Assembly: GCA_021780415.1 (NCBI GenBank)
Contig: JAJXYW010000128.1
Location: 1-7,595, forward strand
Reading direction: 5' to 3'
DNA length: 7,595 bases
Origin: Acidobacteriota bacterium
GTDB lineage: Bacteria; Acidobacteriota; Terriglobia; Terriglobales; Acidobacteriaceae
The number at the start of each line of letters is the position of its first letter. The stretch's first letter is position 1. Shown in pieces: positions 1-3,294 of this stretch. Below the pieces are notes generated by a model, which worked only from the letters and a program-made list of their open reading frames with translations, ran no database searches and was not told where the DNA came from. Made by a program: the position numbers and the translations under genes.

Positions 1-360
1 GTGGAGGCGGGCGCGGAGTTTTGCATTACGCAGCCGGTGTTCGATTTGAAGCTGCTGGAAGAGTTTTTGCGGCGCATTGAGGGGTTCCGGATTCCGGTGA
101 TCGCGGGCATCTGGCCGCTGACGAGCCTGCGCAATGCGGAGTTCATGAAGAACGACCTGCGGGTGTCGATGCCGGATGAGATTCTGGCACGCATGGCCGC
201 GGCGCCGGACAAGGACGCGGCGCTGGCCGAGGGCGTGGTGATTGCGCGGGAGATGCTGGCGAGCGTGCGCGGAGAGGTGCAGGGTGTTCAGGTGAGTGCG
301 CCGTTTGGGAAGTACACGCTGACCACCGAGGTTCTCGGGTTGAAGGAGGAGTCGGAGTGA
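1..360 (+). CDS. C-terminal part of methylenetetrahydrofolate reductase, probably bifunctional homocysteine S-methyltransferase/MTHFR (5' end outside window)
   Basis: This is the last 119 codons of a gene that starts upstream of the window; the GTG at base 1 is probably an internal valine, not a start. The protein belongs to the MetF fold, an FAD-dependent TIM barrel that reduces 5,10-methylene-THF to 5-methyl-THF for methionine synthesis in the cytosol. Visible hallmarks are the ITQPVFD strand (residues 9-15, with the folate-contacting Gln of the family), then IPVIAGIWPL (about 32-41), the RNAEFM segment, and a C-terminal GVQVSAPFGKY segment (about 95-105). The last resembles the end of bifunctional proteins that carry an N-terminal homocysteine methyltransferase domain. 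That N-terminal half is not in the window, so the bifunctional call is inference and a stand-alone MetF-like enzyme remains possible. The stop codon overlaps the xseB start (TGATG), which suggests translational coupling. Confidence 0.82.
   Translation: MEAGAEFCITQPVFDLKLLEEFLRRIEGFRIPVIAGIWPLTSLRNAEFMKNDLRVSMPDEILARMAAAPDKDAALAEGVVIAREMLASVRGEVQGVQVSAPFGKYTLTTEVLGLKEESE
343..350 (+). promoter_or_regulatory. Shine-Dalgarno site for xseB
   Basis: AAGGAGGA lies inside the 3' end of the upstream reductase gene. It sits 9 bases before ATG 360 and 6 bases before an in-frame GTG at 357, so spacing alone does not settle the start. ATG 360, which overlaps the upstream stop, is preferred. It is the clearest ribosome-binding site in the window. 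Confidence 0.7.
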
Positions 361-641
361 TGGCGAGCTTTGAGGATCAACTGGCGGAGTTGGAGAAGGT
401 CGTCGAGCGGCTGGAACGCGGTGACCTGACGCTGGAGGAAAATGTCAGCCTGTTTGAGCGCGGAGTTTATCTGTCGAACGCGTGCAAGGCGCAACTATCG
501 AGCGCGGAGAGCCGCATTCAGGTGCTGCTGGAGCCGGAAGAGGGCGGGCCAACGCGAGTGGAGGACCTGGCCCTTGCGGTTGCCGACGAAGAGGGGGATG
601 AAGAGGAGTTTGATGGGGATGAAGATGAGGACGAAGGCTAG
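360..641 (+). CDS. xseB: Exodeoxyribonuclease VII small subunit
   Basis: XseB is the small helical subunit of exonuclease VII; several copies bind one XseA to form a cytosolic nuclease that degrades single-stranded DNA to oligonucleotides. The first 58 or so residues match the family closely: FEDQLAELEKVVERLERGD, then LTLEENVSLFERGV and a second helix ending in AESRIQVLL, giving the usual antiparallel two-helix hairpin. The protein has 93 residues from ATG 360; the in-frame GTG at 357 would add one. The start overlaps the stop of the reductase gene in a TGATG arrangement. The oddity is the C-terminal 30-odd residues, which form a strongly acidic tail (EEGDEEEFDGDEDEDEG) beyond the normal end of the fold. 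xseA is not in the window. The next gene, a prenyl synthase, is convergent and so not in the same operon. Confidence 0.93.
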   Translation: MASFEDQLAELEKVVERLERGDLTLEENVSLFERGVYLSNACKAQLSSAESRIQVLLEPEEGGPTRVEDLALAVADEEGDEEEFDGDEDEDEG

Positions 642-682
642 CTCAGTTTTCAGATAAGGGGAGAAGCGGCGCCCGCAGAAGT

Positions 683-739
683 GCAGGTCTCTCCACTCCG
701 CAGAACGATAGAACCGTCCTGCTCCGGTCGAGATGACAG
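683..739. repeat. Hairpin-bearing dispersed repeat, copy 1 (convergent intergenic)
   Basis: This lies in the 134-base gap between the convergent ends of xseB and the prenyl synthase gene, and nothing else is recognisable there. It begins with GCAGGTCTCTCC and ends with CTCCGGTCGAGATGACAG, and both blocks recur exactly in copy 2 at 3704-3756. Between them is a hairpin: GCAGAACG (700-707) pairs with CGTCCTGC (715-722) at 7 of 8 positions around a 7-base loop. The conserved flanks with a variable hairpin resemble a REP/MITE-like element. It could act as a bidirectional 3' boundary, but no T-tract follows on either strand, so it is not a classical terminator. Confidence 0.75.
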
Positions 740-775
740 CTCGTTCGCAGGGTACGCGTTGGAGAGATGCGCCAG

Positions 776-1780
776 CTAGCGGTCGCGGCTGGTGACGAAG
801 CCGGGGACCCAGAGGAGGGCGCGTTTGTAGTCGCTCTCGGGGAGGTCGGTGATGGATTGGCGGGCGGCCTCAGCGTAGGCGCAGGCGGTGTCCATGGCGT
901 AGGCGAGCGAGCCGTGGCGTTGCAGGATCTCGAGGATGTCGGCGTGGGCGACGCGGACGAAGCTGCGGTCGGCGAGGACGGTGCGGATGGCCTCGCGGTC
1001 GGCACCGGTGCCGCGTTCGAGCGCGTGAATGACGGCGAGGGTAGCTTTACCTTCGCGCAGATCGGAAGCGGCGGGCTTGCCTAGGACTTCGTCGTTGGCG
1101 GTGAGGTCGAGCACGTCGTCGACGATCTGGAAGGCGAGGCCGAGGTTGCGGCCGTACTCGCCGAGGGTGTCCTCGAAAGGCCGCTCGCCATCGCGAAGCG
1201 AGGGGTTGGCGATGACGGCGCCGAGCTGCATCGATACCTTGAAGAGGCAGGCGGTCTTGCGATAGATGAGGTCGAAGTACTCTTCCTCGTTGATGAGGTG
1301 GCCGAGCTTTTCCATCTGCAGGAGTTCGCCCTCGACCATCTCCTGTGTGAGCGAAATCAGCAAATCAAGAATGCGGAAGTTGCGTTCGGCGAGGGCGGTC
1401 TGGAAGGCCTGCATGTAGAGCCAGTCGCCGGCGAGGACGCACTTGGCGTTGCCCCAGGTGGTGTTGGAGGAGGGACGGCCGCGACGGGTGTTGGCCTCGT
1501 CGATGATGTCGTCGTGGACGAGGGTGGCGGTGTGGAGCATCTCAACGACGGCGCCGAGGCGGATGCGTGCATCGCCTTCGCAGTGCAGGGACTTGGCCGA
1601 GAGCAGCAGCATCATGGGGCGGATGCGCTTGCCGCCGCCAGCGATGAGGTAGTTGGCGATGTCGGTGACGACGGCTACGGGTGAATCAGCCTGCCGCGCG
1701 AACTCGACCTCGATTGCAGCAAGATCATCCTTCAGAAGGTCAAAGACTTCAGCGGCCGTCGCGATGGAGATCGTGCTCAT
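776..1780 (-). CDS. Long-chain polyprenyl diphosphate synthase (octaprenyl/heptaprenyl type)
   Basis: This all-trans prenyltransferase extends an allylic diphosphate with isopentenyl diphosphate units to make the side chain of a respiratory quinone, acting in the cytosol or at the inner membrane face. The 334-residue length is normal for the IspB/HepT group. In order: GGGKRIRP (48-55, diphosphate-binding lysine and arginines), first aspartate-rich motif DDIID (90-94) followed by EANTRRG, second motif FQIVDDVLD (217-225), then LGKPAASDLREGKATL (233-248). Small residues (A, T) just before the first motif, with no bulky aromatic there, favour a long product. Acidobacteria use menaquinone, commonly MK-8, so octaprenyl is a reasonable guess, but chain length cannot be read from sequence. 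ATG 1780 is used; no clear Shine-Dalgarno is seen. The 82-base gap to the upstream yajQ gene holds nothing I recognise. A farnesyl synthase (IspA) is less likely because the first motif spacing is DDxxD, not DDxxxxD. Confidence 0.92.
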   Translation of the reverse strand: MSTISIATAAEVFDLLKDDLAAIEVEFARQADSPVAVVTDIANYLIAGGGKRIRPMMLLLSAKSLHCEGDARIRLGAVVEMLHTATLVHDDIIDEANTRRGRPSSNTTWGNAKCVLAGDWLYMQAFQTALAERNFRILDLLISLTQEMVEGELLQMEKLGHLINEEEYFDLIYRKTACLFKVSMQLGAVIANPSLRDGERPFEDTLGEYGRNLGLAFQIVDDVLDLTANDEVLGKPAASDLREGKATLAVIHALERGTGADREAIRTVLADRSFVRVAHADILEILQRHGSLAYAMDTACAYAEAARQSITDLPESDYKRALLWVPGFVTSRDR

Positions 1781-1862
1781 GTAGGTTTAAGAGTAGCAGG
1801 TGAAGGAAGTTACGGGTTGATGGCGCCAAGCGCGTTGAGGGTCGATTTGCGTGGGGTGAAGG

Positions 1863-2363
1863 TTAGTTGGAGCGGAAGTTGGTGAACTGGAGGTCGATTC
1901 CCAGGTCCTTGCCGCGCAGGAGCGCCATGATTTGCTGCAGGGTGTCGCGGTCTTTACTGGTGACGCGCACGGTGTCTCCCTGAATGCTGGCCTGCGCTTT
2001 GAGCTTGGAGTCCTTGATGAGCGCGACGATTTTCTTGGCTGACTCGGAGGCGATGCCCTGCTTCAGCTTGATCTTCTGGCGGACCGAGGAGTTGGCGGCG
2101 GGCTCGATCTTTTCGTACTCGAGATTCTTGAGCGAGACGCTGCGTTTGACGAACTTCTGGGCGAGGATTTCGATGACGGCCTTGAGGGTGTACTCGTCCT
2201 GCGAGGCAAGCTGGACGATGTCGTCGCCTTCGAGGGCGATGGTGGACTTGGAGTTCTTGAGGTCGAAGCGGGCGTGAACCTCTTTGCTGGCCTGGTCGAT
2301 CGCGTTCTTTACTTCCTGAATATCTACCTTGCTCACGATATCGAAGCTGTTGTCGGCTGCCAT
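1863..2363 (-). CDS. yajQ: YajQ family cyclic di-GMP/nucleotide-binding protein
   Basis: This 166-residue protein matches the YajQ (UPF0234/DUF520) family over its full normal length. Diagnostic stretches are the N-terminal NSFDIVSKVDIQEVKNAIDQ, then RFDLKNSKSTI (about 32-42), KRSVSLKNLEYEKIEPA (about 73-89), RQKIKLKQGI, the SAKKIVALIKDSKLKAQASIQ stretch, and a C-terminal GIDLQFTNFR. The family folds as two ferredoxin-like domains. Some members bind cyclic di-GMP and affect transcription in plant and animal pathogens, while the original E. coli protein was described as a nucleotide/RNA binder, so the role here is unproven. ATG 2363 is supported by a good ribosome-binding site. The gene lies 62 bases downstream of tatD and upstream of the prenyl synthase, all on the same strand; no functional link between them is evident. 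Confidence 0.95.
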   Translation of the reverse strand: MAADNSFDIVSKVDIQEVKNAIDQASKEVHARFDLKNSKSTIALEGDDIVQLASQDEYTLKAVIEILAQKFVKRSVSLKNLEYEKIEPAANSSVRQKIKLKQGIASESAKKIVALIKDSKLKAQASIQGDTVRVTSKDRDTLQQIMALLRGKDLGIDLQFTNFRSN

Positions 2364-2370
2364 GGTTTGT

Positions 2371-2377
2371 TCCTTTT
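2371..2377 (-). promoter_or_regulatory. Shine-Dalgarno site for yajQ
   Basis: On the minus strand AAAAGGA precedes ATG 2363 by 7 bases. It supports that start and is notable because most other minus-strand genes here lack an obvious ribosome-binding site. Confidence 0.65.
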
Positions 2378-2425
2378 GTAGGGCGAATGAGATGCCGTGT
2401 AGCGGGTTGATCGCACACTATTGTG

Positions 2426-3265
2426 TCAGATGCGCGAAGGGGCCGATTGTGACGCTGGGAACAGCGCGTTGAAGTTGGATGTGGTAATGACGGCGAGATC
2501 GTCCAGGGAGATGCCGCGGAGGTTGGCGACGAAGCGGGCGGTGTGGGCGACGTAGGCGGGTTCGTTGGTCTGGCCGCGGAGGGGAATGGGGGCGAGGAAG
2601 GGCGCGTCGGTTTCGATGAGGACGCGGTCGGCGGGAACAGTGGCGGCTACGGCCTGAATGGTGGTGGATTTGGGGTAGGTGACGTTGCCGGCGAAGGAGA
2701 GATAGAAGCCGGTGGCGAGGGAGCGGGCGGCCTGGTCGGCGTTGCCGGAGAAGCAGTGCATGATGCCGGGGAGGCCTGTGGGGGTCCAATGCTGGTGGAT
2801 GAGCGAGAGGAGGTCTTCCCAGGCGTCGGCTGCGCCGTAGCGGGCCTTGGCGGCGGGGATGGCGAGCTCGGAGGTGCGGCAGTGGATGGTGATGGGCTTG
2901 CGCGCGGCGGCGGCGATCTGCAGTTGGGCGATGAAGGCGGCTTGCTGGGTGGGAATGTCGGGGTTGTCGAGGTGGTAGTAGTCGAGGCCGATCTCGCCGA
3001 TGGCGAGGCAGCGGGGGTCGTCTGCGAGGGTGGTGAGTTTGGCGAGGGCTTCGGGGGTGGCTTGGTGGGCTTCCTGGGGATGGATTCCAGCGGTGGCGAA
3101 GATCTCGGGATGCTGGTGGGCCAGATCGAGGGCGCGGTGCATGGTGGCTGGGCCGTTGCCGATGCCGATGGCGAGGAGCTTGCCGACTCCGGCTGCGCGC
3201 GCGTTGGCGAGGATCGCGGGGAGATCGTCGTAGTCGTCGAGATGGCAGTGCGAGTCGATGAGCAT
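2426..3265 (-). CDS. tatD: TatD family metal-dependent DNase/hydrolase
   Basis: TatD proteins are TIM-barrel metallohydrolases of the amidohydrolase superfamily, and characterised members have 3'-5' exonuclease or other DNase activity in the cytosol. All expected metal ligands are visible: H6 and H8 in DSHCHLD, E91 in GEIGLDYY, H128 in PITIHCR, H170 in GIMHCFSG, and D220 in LIETDAPFLAP. The TAGIHPQEA segment (58-66) is also characteristic. At 279 residues it is close to the usual 255-265 with slightly longer loops (around 145-163) and a short C-terminal tail. The start is ATG 3265, directly opening the conserved MLIDSHCHLD; no Shine-Dalgarno is evident. It begins 29 bases after the metG stop, and a metG-tatD pair is a very common bacterial arrangement, so an operon is likely. 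A YcfH/YjjV-type name would be equally valid; the exact substrate is unknown. Confidence 0.95.
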   Translation of the reverse strand: MLIDSHCHLDDYDDLPAILANARAAGVGKLLAIGIGNGPATMHRALDLAHQHPEIFATAGIHPQEAHQATPEALAKLTTLADDPRCLAIGEIGLDYYHLDNPDIPTQQAAFIAQLQIAAAARKPITIHCRTSELAIPAAKARYGAADAWEDLLSLIHQHWTPTGLPGIMHCFSGNADQAARSLATGFYLSFAGNVTYPKSTTIQAVAATVPADRVLIETDAPFLAPIPLRGQTNEPAYVAHTARFVANLRGISLDDLAVITTSNFNALFPASQSAPSRI

Positions 3266-3294
3266 AAAGGCAGAGGGAAGAGAAAGGCTTGCGG

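Noticed and set aside
643..1005. Minus-strand open frame of 120 codons across the convergent gap
   Set aside because: Mostly a shifted frame of the prenyl synthase with Pro/Ser/Thr-rich composition; its end simply reads through the repeat.
1799..1862. GGTGAAGG at 1799-1806 and 1855-1862 flanking the yajQ-prenyl synthase gap
   Set aside because: Eight-base purine repeat in a GC-rich background with no further structure; likely chance.
2416..2427. ACAC-TATT-GTGT inverted repeat at the end of tatD as a terminator
   Set aside because: Only four base pairs and no following T-tract on either strand.
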